A stretch of 64,000 bases of DNA from Anaerococcus porci (GCF_009696575.1 NZ_VULQ01000008.1:1-64000), one strand, 5' to 3'. Shown: positions 36,364-45,068, counted from the stretch's first letter. Made by a program: numbers and translations. Notes: generated by a model not told the origin, from the letters alone.

Positions 36364-36393
36364 AATAAAAAATATCCGGAGCCTTAGGCTCCG
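36364..36393 (-). terminator. Terminator between fba and rho
   Basis: CGGAGCC (36377-36383) and GGCTCCG (36387-36393) form a GC-rich stem with a 3-base loop; on the minus strand the T-rich ATATTTTTTATT follows. It lies 8 bases after the fba stop. Only about 16 bases separate its T-run from the rho ATG. Confidence 0.9.
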
Positions 36394-36400
36394 AAACTTT

Positions 36401-37270
36401 TTATTTATCTGCAGAATTTTCTCCTCCAAAGAAGTCTACTTTTTCACGTACCTTGTCTTTGATTGCTTCAAAACCAGGTTTTAAGACTTTTCTAGGATCA
36501 AATCCTTTTTTCTCTTTATCCTTGTTCTCTTCAAAGTATTTTCTAGTAGCCTCAGTAAATACAATTTGACATTCTGTATTTATATTGATTTTTGAAACTC
36601 CTCTTTCAATAGCTTTTTTAACTTGTTCTTCAGGAATTCCTGTACCGCCATGAAGTACTAGTGGAAGTTTTCCAACCGCTTCTTTGATTTCTTCAAGTCT
36701 TTCGAAGTTAAGTCCTTTCCAATCTTCAGGATAAACTCCGTGAATATTACCAATACCTGCTGCTAAAAAATCAACTCCAAGATCTGCAACTTGCTTACAT
36801 TCTTTTGGATCAGCAAGTTCACCATTTGATATAACTCCGTCTTCTTCGCCTCCAATTCCACCTACTTCAGCTTCAACTGAAACATTTTTAGCATGAGCAA
36901 GTTCTACAATTTCTTTGGTTTTTTCTATATTTTCTTCAATTGGAAAATGTGAACCATCAAACATTATAGAAGTAAATCCAGCTTCAAGTGCTTTTTTTGC
37001 TCCTTCATATGAACCATGATCTAAGTGTAGAGCCACTGGAATTGTTATATTTAAATCCTTATCGAGTCCTTCTACCATTTTTGCAACTGTATTAAAGCCA
37101 CCCATATATTTCATAGCACCTTCAGATACACCAAGAATTACAGCAGTATTTTTTTCTTGACAAGCCTCAAGTATAGCCTTGGTCCATTCTAGGTTGTTTA
37201 TATTAAATTGACCAATTCCGTATCCACCCTCATAAGCTTTGTTTAACATTTCTTTTGCATTTACTAACAT
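36401..37270 (-). CDS. fba: Class II fructose-1,6-bisphosphate aldolase
   Basis: A 289-residue zinc-dependent aldolase splitting fructose bisphosphate into dihydroxyacetone phosphate and glyceraldehyde phosphate. Zinc and catalytic residues are in VALHLDHGSYEGA, GIGNIHGVYPE and LHGGTGIPEEQ; INTECQIVFTEA and the C-terminal DPRKVLKPGFEAI are typical. It is probably highly expressed. It lies 9 bp after the thioredoxin-like gene in the proS operon and is closed by a strong terminator. Confidence 0.95.
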   Translation of the reverse strand: MLVNAKEMLNKAYEGGYGIGQFNINNLEWTKAILEACQEKNTAVILGVSEGAMKYMGGFNTVAKMVEGLDKDLNITIPVALHLDHGSYEGAKKALEAGFTSIMFDGSHFPIEENIEKTKEIVELAHAKNVSVEAEVGGIGGEEDGVISNGELADPKECKQVADLGVDFLAAGIGNIHGVYPEDWKGLNFERLEEIKEAVGKLPLVLHGGTGIPEEQVKKAIERGVSKININTECQIVFTEATRKYFEENKDKEKKGFDPRKVLKPGFEAIKDKVREKVDFFGGENSADK

Positions 37271-37279
37271 ATTAACTCC

Positions 37280-37576
37280 TTATAAATTTATAGTCTTTAT
37301 ATTGAAATCATTTTTCTTTAGACTATCCTTGGTAAATATAACCAAGGATGGTATTTGATTAATACCCAATTTTTGCATTAATTCTCTATTTTTGTCAATA
37401 TCTATAATAATTTTTGCCTTATCTTTATATTGATCTTCATTTTCTTTTAAAAATTCTTCCTTAATTTTATTTGAAAAAGATGACCAATTTGCATGAAATA
37501 AAGCTGTCACCTCCTTATTATCCTTAATAAGACTAAAAATCAAATCGTTTGACAATTTATCTTTAATTATTTGCAT
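37280..37576 (-). CDS. Thioredoxin-fold protein lacking the active-site cysteines
   Basis: A 98-residue thioredoxin-like protein. The strand-turn ALFHANWSSFSNKIKEEF aligns with the thioredoxin WCGPC region, but both cysteines are serine (W31-S32-S33-F34-S35), and the protein has no cysteine at all. The cis-proline motif GINQIPSLVIF (P76) is kept. It therefore cannot do dithiol exchange and may bind a protein or peptide. It overlaps the proS end by 10 bp and precedes fba by 9 bp, so it is translationally coupled to proS. ATG start. Function unknown. Confidence 0.75.
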   Translation of the reverse strand: MQIIKDKLSNDLIFSLIKDNKEVTALFHANWSSFSNKIKEEFLKENEDQYKDKAKIIIDIDKNRELMQKLGINQIPSLVIFTKDSLKKNDFNIKTINL

Positions 37577-39285
37577 AAATCTTCTCTTACTGCTTCTATA
37601 ATTTCTGAAATTGCTTCCTTTGAAGATATTTTTTTATTTTTCATATCACTTCTTTTTGAATATTCAACAATATCATCCTTACTATCTTTACCTACAGTAA
37701 TTCTATAAGGAACTCCAACTAAGTCTCTGTCGTTAAACTTAACTCCAGCTCTTTCTTTTCTATCATCTAGCATAACCTCTATCCCCTCATTTAAAAGGTT
37801 TTGATAAATTTTTTCTGCAAGATTTCTTTGTTCTTCATTATTATTATTTACAAGTGTAATCCACACATGAAAAGGTGCAACTTTAGTTGGCCATATTATT
37901 CCATATTCATCATAATGTTGTTCAATAATTGCCGAAATAGACCTTGTTATACCTATACCATAAGAACCCATACTAAATGGCTTTTGCTTACCATTTTCAT
38001 CTAAGAAGTAAGCCTCAAGACTTTCAGAATATTTTGTTCCTAGCTGAAAGATATTACCAACTTCTATTCCTCGAGCTTTCTTAAGCTTTTCCTTAGAGTC
38101 AAGTGATAAATCTCCTTCTTTGGCTGTTAATAAATCTTCTGCAACTTCTCCATCAAAATCTCTTTTATAGTTTGCATTTATAAAGTGGTGGTCGGTTTTA
38201 TTTGCTCCTATAACCAAGTTTTTATACCTTGTTATGGATCTATCTATAATTACTCTTACATTTTCTTTTAAATCTTTAGGACCTGTAAATCCAGGTTCTG
38301 CTTCTGTGATTTTTTTGATAGTTATATCATCCATCATTTCGATTTCATGTTCTGGAACTTGAAGATAGGCTATAAGTTTTGCCATATTTAATTCCCTATC
38401 TCCAGGAACTATAACAAGAACCGGTTCTCCTCTAACTAATAGGTCAACAGCCTTAGCACATTTTTCTTTATTTACACTTAGAAAGTTTGAAACTTCTTCT
38501 ATGGTTTTAGCATCCTTTGTTTCAACTAATTCTATTTCCTTTAGTTCTTCATTTTCATCAATTTCCAAGAAAAATTTAGCTGATTCATCTGTAGCCGCAT
38601 AATCTGAATTTTCTGTATAGAAGATTTCACCTTCTCCAGTTTCTGCAAGAGCCATGAACTCATGAGACTTATTTCCACCCATAGCACCTGAATCACCTTC
38701 AACTATCTTATAGTCAAGGTCAAATTGATCAAATACATCTACATAAGCATCCCACATTTTTTGATATGATTTTTCAAGTCCTTGCATATCCTTATCAAAA
38801 GAATAGGCATCTTTCATAATAAAATCTCTTGATCTATTAATACCAAATCTAGGTCTTTTTTCATCTCTAAATTTAGACACTATTTGAAAAAGATTTAGTG
38901 GCAATTGCTTGTATGAATTTAATTCATCTTTTACAAGTGTAGTAAATTGCTCCTCGGCAGTAGGTCCTAAACAATACTCTCTATCATGTCTGTCTATAAG
39001 TTTAAACATTTCAGGTCCAAAATTTTGCCACCTACCAGACTTCTCCCATATATCCCTTGATTGAAGTACAGACGTAGTAACTTCTATAGAATCATATTTT
39101 TCCATAGATTTTCTTACTATACTTTCTATTTTATTTATAACTTTCATACCTAATGGCAAGTAGGAATAAACTCCTGATGAGCTTTTTCTTATAAAAGCTC
39201 CCCTTACCAACAGTTTATGACTTTGCGTTTCTGCATCTTGAGGATCATCTCTTAATGTAGGCATATAATAGTTCGATAATCTCAT
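37567..39285 (-). CDS. proS: Prolyl-tRNA synthetase, bacterial type
   Basis: A 572-residue class II aminoacyl-tRNA synthetase charging tRNA-Pro. Motif 1 and 2 regions (FIRKSSSGVYSYLPLGMKV, FRDEKRPRFGINRSRDFIMKD) and motif 3 (GSYGIGITRSISAI) are present, with the editing INS domain between motifs 2 and 3 (about 220-400) and a C-terminal anticodon-binding domain. No T-box leader is visible in the 75 bp upstream; a plain sigma-A promoter is. It heads a unit with the thioredoxin-like gene and fba. Confidence 0.95.
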   Translation of the reverse strand: MRLSNYYMPTLRDDPQDAETQSHKLLVRGAFIRKSSSGVYSYLPLGMKVINKIESIVRKSMEKYDSIEVTTSVLQSRDIWEKSGRWQNFGPEMFKLIDRHDREYCLGPTAEEQFTTLVKDELNSYKQLPLNLFQIVSKFRDEKRPRFGINRSRDFIMKDAYSFDKDMQGLEKSYQKMWDAYVDVFDQFDLDYKIVEGDSGAMGGNKSHEFMALAETGEGEIFYTENSDYAATDESAKFFLEIDENEELKEIELVETKDAKTIEEVSNFLSVNKEKCAKAVDLLVRGEPVLVIVPGDRELNMAKLIAYLQVPEHEIEMMDDITIKKITEAEPGFTGPKDLKENVRVIIDRSITRYKNLVIGANKTDHHFINANYKRDFDGEVAEDLLTAKEGDLSLDSKEKLKKARGIEVGNIFQLGTKYSESLEAYFLDENGKQKPFSMGSYGIGITRSISAIIEQHYDEYGIIWPTKVAPFHVWITLVNNNNEEQRNLAEKIYQNLLNEGIEVMLDDRKERAGVKFNDRDLVGVPYRITVGKDSKDDIVEYSKRSDMKNKKISSKEAISEIIEAVREDLCK

Positions 39286-39331
39286 TTATCCTCCAAAGTA
39301 TATATTTATTATTATTATAATTCCTTAAAAA

Positions 39332-39360
39332 ATATTATCACATACAAGAAGTTTTTTCAA
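39332..39360 (-). promoter_or_regulatory. proS promoter
   Basis: On the minus strand TTGAAA (39355-39360) and TAATAT (39332-39337) are 17 bp apart, directly after the crr stop codon and about 45 bp before the proS ATG. Confidence 0.7.
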
Positions 39361-39849
39361 TTAATCTTCTATTATAACCTTTTGAACCTCTTCATTAAGA
39401 CCTGCGTCAAAATTAATCTCTGATAAACTATTATCTTCTAAATTTGCTACAATACATGGTGTTATGATTGATGGAACCTTATCTTTGATAGTTTCTATAT
39501 CTACAGATAAAACTTTCTCTCCTGCTTTTACCTTATCACCAACTTTTACATGTGGAGTAAATCCCTCTCCCTTAAGTTCAACTGTTTCAAGACCAAAATG
39601 AACAAGCACTTCTATACCTTCTTCAGTTTTTATACCTATTGCATGGTATCCTTCTGGCTGAAGCGTAACCTCACCTGTAACCGGTGCATAAACTTCACCA
39701 TCAACAGGTTTAATTGCAAAACCATCCCCCACCATTTTCTCAGCAAATACTGGATCTGGAACTTCTTTTAACTCTATAATTTCTCCATTTACTGGTTTTA
39801 TTATAGATAATTCCTTTTTTTCTTTTTTTCTTTTTAAAAAATCAAACAT
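39361..39849 (-). CDS. crr: PTS glucose-type EIIA component (Crr-like)
   Basis: A 162-residue free-standing EIIA of the glucose PTS family. The two active-site histidines are H69 (GYHAIGIKT) and the phosphorylated H84 (VLVHFGLETVELKG); the N-terminal VNGEIIELKEVPDPVF is typical. It takes phosphate from HPr and passes it to a sugar-specific EIIB, possibly of several permeases that lack their own EIIA. No EIIBC is encoded nearby. It lies 3 bp after tex and is probably co-transcribed. Confidence 0.9.
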   Translation of the reverse strand: MFDFLKRKKEKKELSIIKPVNGEIIELKEVPDPVFAEKMVGDGFAIKPVDGEVYAPVTGEVTLQPEGYHAIGIKTEEGIEVLVHFGLETVELKGEGFTPHVKVGDKVKAGEKVLSVDIETIKDKVPSIITPCIVANLEDNSLSEINFDAGLNEEVQKVIIED

Positions 39850-39852
39850 CTT

Positions 39853-41940
39853 TTACTCCTTTATATTTTTCATTGATAAGCCAATTCTTTCTCTTTTCTT
39901 ATCTATTTCAATTACTCTTACCTTAATTATATCAGAGTTTTTAACAATATCATTTGGATCTTTTATAAACTTATCACTCATATTTGATATATGAACAAGG
40001 CCGTCTATTCCAACACCTATATCTACAAAGGATCCAAACTCTGTGATATTTCTTACAGTTCCTGTAAGTTCATCTCCAATTTTTAAGTCATCAATTGATA
40101 AAACTTCACCTTTAGTAATTACTTCTGGAAGTTCATCCCTAGGATCACGTCCTGGTTTTTTTAACTCTTCTATTATATCTTTTAATGTTAATACCCCAAC
40201 TTTAAGTTCTTTACTTAAATTTTCTAAGTTTACATCATTTAAATCTATTTCTTTAATTTTTTCGGCTATTTTATAACTTTCAGGATGAACTGCGGTATTA
40301 TCTAAAAAATTTGGTGAGTCAGGAAATCTTAAGAATCCTGCTGCCATTTTGTATGTCTTTTCTCCAAGTCCTTTTACATTTTTTAAATCACGTCTTTCTT
40401 TTAGTTCTCCATTTTTAAATGCTTTCTCAATTCTTTTGGCTAGATTTAAATTAAGACCAGATACATATGATAAAAGTTTATAGGAGGCATTGGTCATATT
40501 GACCCCGACTTCATTTACACTATCTTCTACTACTTTTTCAAGTTCATCATCAAGTTTTTTTTGATTTATGTCATGTTGATATTGACCAACTCCAATATGC
40601 TTTGGGTCAATTTTTACAAGTTCTGCCATTGGATCTTGTAGTCTTCTTGCCATAGAAACTGCTCCTCTTATAGTTACATCAAGCTCAGGAAACTCTTCTT
40701 CACCTAGTTTTGATGCAGAATAAACACTTGCACCAGCCTCATTTACTATGGCATAGCTTACACCGTTAACTTCTTTTAAAAGCTCATTTACTACCTTTTC
40801 CGTTTCCCTGCTTGCTGTTGCATTACCTAATGCTATAAGACTTACCTTATATTTTTCAATAAGTTTTTTTAATGTGTTTATAGACTTTCTTACCTCTTCT
40901 TTTGGTTTTACTGGATAAATTACAGCCTGATCAAGATATTTTCCATTCTTATCTATAACTGCAACCTTGCAACCTGTCCTAAAACCAGGATCAAGCCCTA
41001 TTATATTTTTATCTTTTATGGGTCTTTGAAGTATGTAAGGTTTTAAATTCTTGGAGAAAATCTTTATAGACTCATCTTCTGCTTCTTCTATCAACTTATT
41101 TCTAATCTCTGTTGTAATAGATGGTAGTAATAGTCTTTTATAGGAATCATCTATGGTATCACTTAACAATCCTTCCAAATAAGGATTTTTAGCCTCATAT
41201 AAATTTTTAATTAAAGTCTTATTATAAGTATCTGTGAAAGTAAATTTCACCGATAAGTTGTCATTTTTTTCAGCTCTATTTAAGGCAAGAATTTGAAAAG
41301 GCTTAATATTTTTTATTTTTTCAGAAAAATTATAATAATTTTCATATAAAGCTTTGTCATCTTCTTTCTTTTCAGCCTCAATCCTTGCCCTAATGAAACC
41401 ATCACGCCTTATTATATTTTTAACATCAATATTATTTGCTATATCTTCGGCCAAAATATCTAAAGACATTTTTATAGCATCTTCAGTAGAATCTATTCCT
41501 TCTTTTAAATAGTCTTTGGCAAACTCTATTGCATCTTGTTCTTGCTTTGCCTTAGTAAAAATCTTATCTAAAAGTTCATTTAAACCAAGTTCTTTTGCCC
41601 TATCAGCTCTTGTTTTTCTTTTTTTCTTAAATGGGGCATATATATCTTCAAGCTCAGTTATAGTTTTTGAATCCTCTATTTTATCTTTAAGTTCATCACT
41701 AAGTTTTTCTTGGTTTCTTAAAGATTGTATTATCTCTTCTTTTCTTTTTTCAAAGTTCCTAAGTCTTAATAATCCCTTTTCTATCTCTCTTATTTCAGTA
41801 TCTTTTAGTGATTTAGTTTCCTCTTTTCTATATCTTGCTATAAAAGCTACAGTAGATCCTTCATCTAAAAGTCTTATAGCAGAATCTATTCTTTTTTTGT
41901 CTATATTTAATTCTTTCGAAAGAATCTTTGAAATATCCAT
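39853..41940 (-). CDS. tex: Tex-family RNA-binding protein with S1 domain
   Basis: A 695-residue Tex protein. Order: helical N-terminus, the YqgF-like RNase H fold (NIIGLDPGFRTGCKVAVID, LGNATASRETEKVV), tandem helix-hairpin-helix motifs (LKNVKGLGEKTYKMAAGFLRF) and a C-terminal S1 RNA-binding domain (LTGTVRNITEFGSFVDIGVG). Tex binds nucleic acid and influences transcription and RNA turnover; a precise job is not settled. A terminator-like hairpin lies in its leader about 25 bases before the ATG. Confidence 0.93.
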   Translation of the reverse strand: MDISKILSKELNIDKKRIDSAIRLLDEGSTVAFIARYRKEETKSLKDTEIREIEKGLLRLRNFEKRKEEIIQSLRNQEKLSDELKDKIEDSKTITELEDIYAPFKKKRKTRADRAKELGLNELLDKIFTKAKQEQDAIEFAKDYLKEGIDSTEDAIKMSLDILAEDIANNIDVKNIIRRDGFIRARIEAEKKEDDKALYENYYNFSEKIKNIKPFQILALNRAEKNDNLSVKFTFTDTYNKTLIKNLYEAKNPYLEGLLSDTIDDSYKRLLLPSITTEIRNKLIEEAEDESIKIFSKNLKPYILQRPIKDKNIIGLDPGFRTGCKVAVIDKNGKYLDQAVIYPVKPKEEVRKSINTLKKLIEKYKVSLIALGNATASRETEKVVNELLKEVNGVSYAIVNEAGASVYSASKLGEEEFPELDVTIRGAVSMARRLQDPMAELVKIDPKHIGVGQYQHDINQKKLDDELEKVVEDSVNEVGVNMTNASYKLLSYVSGLNLNLAKRIEKAFKNGELKERRDLKNVKGLGEKTYKMAAGFLRFPDSPNFLDNTAVHPESYKIAEKIKEIDLNDVNLENLSKELKVGVLTLKDIIEELKKPGRDPRDELPEVITKGEVLSIDDLKIGDELTGTVRNITEFGSFVDIGVGIDGLVHISNMSDKFIKDPNDIVKNSDIIKVRVIEIDKKRERIGLSMKNIKE

Positions 41941-41965
41941 TAAGCTCTCCTTATCCTTAAATTAC

Positions 41966-41995
41966 AAAAATATAGGAAAATTAAATCCTATATTT
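41966..41995 (-). terminator. Hairpin in the tex leader
   Basis: AAATATAGGA and TCCTATATTT (41968-41977 and 41986-41995) make a 10-bp stem followed on the minus strand by TTTTTG. It lies between the terminator of the upstream gene and tex, so it may be a second terminator or a leader attenuator. Confidence 0.5.
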
Positions 41996-42039
41996 CAAAA
42001 TTAATTATGTATTTATACTATTACTATACTCCTTTTTTT

Positions 42040-42072
42040 AAATTAAAATACCCCAAATCTTAGGATTTGGGG
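42040..42072 (-). terminator. Terminator of the unknown membrane-protein gene
   Basis: CCCCAAATC (42051-42059) and GATTTGGGG (42064-42072) pair over 9 bp with a 4-base loop; on the minus strand TATTTTAATTT follows. It is 6 bases after the stop codon. Confidence 0.85.
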
Positions 42073-42078
42073 AGCTTA

Positions 42079-43233
42079 CTAGTTTTCTTGTATGAAATTA
42101 ATCTTATATTTTGGGAAATTCATAGAGATTGTCTTTCCTTGAAACTGTCTATTAAATTTTTTATCTAGTTCATAAAGGTTTGATGGGTCGTATAGGACTA
42201 TTTTAGAATTTGTCATATTTTGTGGAATTAGGTCAAGTTGAAATTTAAACTTACTTTTATTTTGAGAATATTCTATAAGTAAGTCAATAAATCTTCCATA
42301 ATCATAATCATTGTAATTTTCAAATTCTAAGTCCACCTTATATTCTATATCTTCTTTTATAACTACTTTTGCCTTATTAGACTCATAAGATTTCTTCTGC
42401 CCAGTTTTAAGATTTGTCAAAGTTATAAGACTAATATTAGTGGTGTTTTCTAGATTTATCATAGAAAACAAATCTATATCATATAAATCTTTTTCCAAAT
42501 CATTTAAATAAGTATTAATTCTTTTGTCAGAGTTTTCTACATCTTTTCTTATTTCTTCTTTATCAAGTCTTATGGTTTCATCCTTATTTATATTAGCTTT
42601 ATCAGTTTTTAAAATTTTTCTGTCAGCATTTTTATTAGATTTTTTATTTTTTTTAAAAAAACCTTTCAAGTCATCAAATCTCATTCTATTATCATTATAC
42701 TTTTTCATATCAATCCTTTTGTAGGTATTAAATAGACTGGTAAATACCATAAATAGAAATGAAAGTGAAGTAAGAGCAGTGATTATGCTTTGGTAGGTAT
42801 TATTTTCTGTATTTATAAGAATATTTAAAATTAGCATTAGTAAGAATGGAAGAGATCCCGTATATCTAAAAAATCTTTTTATAGGATTATCTTTTTTTGT
42901 AAGTTTTAAATTCTTATCCTCATAGTACTCTTTCTTAGCCTTATTTTTTCTTATATTTTTTATTACTTTTAATAAAAATATTATAAATCCCACAATATAT
43001 AAAATCTTTATTGTAATAAAAGTAATAGGGTAAATCTCATATATATCTATTGGAATTAGCTTTATTATATTGTCAATTACAAAAGTAAAGACCAACAAAA
43101 ACAAACCTAGTTTAACAAATAACCTTGTAAGTAGTAATAATACCACTATTAAAACTAGGGCAGTTATTAAAATAATAGATATATTTCTTTGATTTAAGAA
43201 ATTTAATATTTCATCATAATTTAAATTATTCAT
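42079..43233 (-). CDS. Unrecognised membrane protein with C-terminal soluble domain
   Basis: I do not recognise this 384-residue protein. The first ~170 residues hold about five hydrophobic segments (near 18-38, 40-55, 68-92, 126-141 and 146-170), with a basic linker at about 95-115. A strongly charged linker (about 175-235, Lys/Asp/Asn-rich) leads to a soluble C-terminal domain of mixed strands (ISLITLTNLKTGQKKSYES, SKFKFQLDLIPQNM). No catalytic or metal motif is seen. It is a single-gene unit with its own terminator, divergent from tRNA-Thr. ATG start. It could be a sensor or scaffold, but that is a guess. Confidence 0.75.
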   Translation of the reverse strand: MNNLNYDEILNFLNQRNISIILITALVLIVVLLLLTRLFVKLGLFLLVFTFVIDNIIKLIPIDIYEIYPITFITIKILYIVGFIIFLLKVIKNIRKNKAKKEYYEDKNLKLTKKDNPIKRFFRYTGSLPFLLMLILNILINTENNTYQSIITALTSLSFLFMVFTSLFNTYKRIDMKKYNDNRMRFDDLKGFFKKNKKSNKNADRKILKTDKANINKDETIRLDKEEIRKDVENSDKRINTYLNDLEKDLYDIDLFSMINLENTTNISLITLTNLKTGQKKSYESNKAKVVIKEDIEYKVDLEFENYNDYDYGRFIDLLIEYSQNKSKFKFQLDLIPQNMTNSKIVLYDPSNLYELDKKFNRQFQGKTISMNFPKYKINFIQEN

Positions 43234-43291
43234 AAAACCACCTTTGAAATAATTATACCAAAATTAAATAAAAAGTCTAAATCTATATTTA

Positions 43292-43319
43292 TTGAATATT
43301 TTAAATATTTTCGTATAAT
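43292..43319 (+). promoter_or_regulatory. tRNA-Thr promoter
   Basis: TTGAAT (43292-43297) and a perfect TATAAT (43314-43319) are 16 bp apart. The -10 ends only 8 bases before the mature tRNA 5' end, so the primary transcript would have almost no 5' leader. Confidence 0.7.
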
Positions 43320-43327
43320 ATAATTAT

Positions 43328-43402
43328 GCTGGAATAGCTCAATGGTAGAGCAATTGTATCGTAAACAAAAGGTTGCGGGTTCAAGTCCTGTTTCCAGCAC
43401 CA
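43328..43402 (+). tRNA. tRNA-Thr (anticodon CGU)
   Basis: A 75-base cloverleaf with encoded CCA. Acceptor arms GCTGGAA/TTCCAGC pair perfectly; D arm GCTC/GAGC; anticodon loop ATCGTAA with U33, anticodon CGT and A37; variable loop AGGTT; T arm GCGGG/CCTGT with loop TTCAAGT. The first pair of the anticodon stem is an A-A mismatch. It reads ACG. Because the codon begins with A, position 37 is a target for the t6A pathway (tsaC is in this window). It lies alone on the plus strand. Confidence 0.93.
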
Positions 43403-43411
43403 TTTTTTTAT

Positions 43412-43447
43412 AAAAAAAAGACTATTGCAAATGCAACAGTCTCTATT
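43412..43447. terminator. Terminator shared by tRNA-Thr and cstA
   Basis: AGACT-A-TTGCA pairs with TGCAA-C-AGTCT around a minimal loop, with A-runs on the left and TATTTTT on the right, so it works for the plus-strand tRNA and the converging minus-strand cstA gene. Confidence 0.75.
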
Positions 43448-43453
43448 TTTGAA

Positions 43454-44908
43454 TTATTCTAATACTATACTATTTATTCTATCTCTATTTTTTCTTGAAT
43501 TTCTTACTATAAATACAGCATAAAGTATGGCTAAGACTGCACCTATAATATAAGATATTTTAATATCTAAACCAAAACCAATTCCCTTTGCATTAGTTAT
43601 AAATGAAAATACTATAAATGTATAGAATATTCCAGGAATAAGTGTCATTAGGTAGTTTTTATTTTTAGTTATTAAATAAGATGTTGCCACACCTAAAGCA
43701 AAGATTGCAACAAATTGATTGGTAAATCCAAAATATCTCCAAAGAATATTAAATCCATTAGGATTTGACTTTGCAAAGAATAATATAGCTATGGCTGGTA
43801 TAAATAGTGTAGCTGCAACCATGGCTCTTTTTGAATTTGATTTTTGATTGATATTTAATTCTTCAGATATTATAAGTCTTAGTGATCTAAAAGCGGTATC
43901 CCCACTTGTAATTGGAAGAGCTATTACACCTATAATAGCAAGATAACCTCCAATATTTCCCATAAAGTTTCTTGAGATTTGTCCAACCATTAGTGTTCCA
44001 GCTGTATCAAGAGCAGCAGCACCTGTAGAAAATAATACTAGAGCACCCGCAGCCCAAATCATAGCTATAAAACCTTCAGTTATCATAGCTGAATAAAATA
44101 CGCTAGTTCCCTCTTTCTCACTTGATATAGTTCTTGAAACAAGAGTTACTTGAGAACCGTGAAATCCTGAGAGTATACCACAAGCTACAGTAATAAAAAA
44201 TGAAGGTATGAATTTTTGTCCTTGAGGATGATTATATAGTAGTCCATATCCTTCGAATTGTAAATGAGGAAGACCTTTTATTAGTATACCTATAAATACT
44301 CCAATAGATGAAATTAGTAAAAAAGCTCCAAATATTGGATAAATTCTACCGATAATCTTATCTATTGGGAGAACAGTTGATAATATGTAGTATAAGAAAA
44401 TGATACCATAGATAATCCATATAACATTTGAATTAGGATCAAGTCCTAGTATATCGTTTGCTATTAGATCTCCTGGTGTATATACAAAAACTGTTCCTGT
44501 AAGTAGTAACAAAACCGCAATAATTACATTATAAACTCTTCTAATATTACTTCCTAAATATTTTCCTACAAGCTTTGGAACTTGGCTTCCACCATTTCTC
44601 ATTGAAATCATTCCTGTAAAATAATCATGAACTGCACCTGCAAATACACAACCCAAAGGAATAGCTAAAAAAGCAATTGGTCCAAATAATATACCTTGAA
44701 TAGGTCCAAGAATTGGTCCTGTTCCTGCTATATTTAATAAATTGATTAGCCAATTTTTCTTCTTACTCATCGTAACATAATCGACTCCATCAGCCTTTTT
44801 AATGGCTGGAGTTTCTCTATCATCAGGTTGGAATTGATTCTCTACTAGTTTAGAATATAAAACTCCACCTACAAAAAGGATTATAAGTCCTATAAAAAAT
44901 AATAACAT
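43454..44908 (-). CDS. cstA: Carbon starvation CstA-family transporter
   Basis: A 484-residue membrane protein with about 13 hydrophobic segments. The family hallmarks NIAGTGPILGPIQGILFG, FAGAVHDYFTGMISMRNGG and the later SGFHGSQVTLVSRTI are intact. CstA-type proteins import peptides or pyruvate. It is shorter than the E. coli protein (~700), matching the Firmicute short form. Its promoter is a near-perfect sigma-A site with a 14-bp palindrome just past the predicted start, which suggests repression by a dimeric regulator. Single-gene unit. Confidence 0.88.
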   Translation of the reverse strand: MLLFFIGLIILFVGGVLYSKLVENQFQPDDRETPAIKKADGVDYVTMSKKKNWLINLLNIAGTGPILGPIQGILFGPIAFLAIPLGCVFAGAVHDYFTGMISMRNGGSQVPKLVGKYLGSNIRRVYNVIIAVLLLLTGTVFVYTPGDLIANDILGLDPNSNVIWIIYGIIFLYYILSTVLPIDKIIGRIYPIFGAFLLISSIGVFIGILIKGLPHLQFEGYGLLYNHPQGQKFIPSFFITVACGILSGFHGSQVTLVSRTISSEKEGTSVFYSAMITEGFIAMIWAAGALVLFSTGAAALDTAGTLMVGQISRNFMGNIGGYLAIIGVIALPITSGDTAFRSLRLIISEELNINQKSNSKRAMVAATLFIPAIAILFFAKSNPNGFNILWRYFGFTNQFVAIFALGVATSYLITKNKNYLMTLIPGIFYTFIVFSFITNAKGIGFGLDIKISYIIGAVLAILYAVFIVRNSRKNRDRINSIVLE

Positions 44909-44919
44909 TGTACCTCCTA

Positions 44920-44933
44920 TATTAGTACTAATA
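44920..44933. promoter_or_regulatory. Palindromic operator candidate in the cstA leader
   Basis: TATTAGTACTAATA is a perfect 14-bp palindrome lying between the predicted cstA transcription start (near 44937) and the Shine-Dalgarno. The position fits a repressor site; the regulator is unknown. Confidence 0.45.
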
Positions 44934-44943
44934 ATTCATTTTT

Positions 44944-44972
44944 ATTATAAAACTTTTAATTGATAATTTCAA
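44944..44972 (-). promoter_or_regulatory. cstA promoter
   Basis: On the minus strand TTGAAA (44967-44972), exactly 17 bp, then TATAAT (44944-44949). Confidence 0.8.
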
Positions 44973-45012
44973 TCTTTTTACAAACAAATAGAAAATTATC
45001 GTTAATTATTGA

Positions 45013-45066
45013 CAAAAAAATTAACCTAGTCATATTTAGAATAAAAAAATCTAAATTGACTAGGTT
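45013..45066 (-). terminator. Terminator of the hrcA-dnaK-mtaB operon
   Basis: AACCTAGTCA pairs with TGACTAGGTT, extended by TTTAGA/TCTAAA across a small internal bulge, with a 9-base loop. On the minus strand AATTTTTTTG follows. It lies 3 bases after the mtaB stop. Confidence 0.9.
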
Positions 45067-45068
45067 TT

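Noticed and set aside
37567-39360. T-box leader upstream of proS (also considered for leuS and asnS)
   Set aside because: The upstream gaps are 75 bp or less and contain no T-box sequence or specifier stem.
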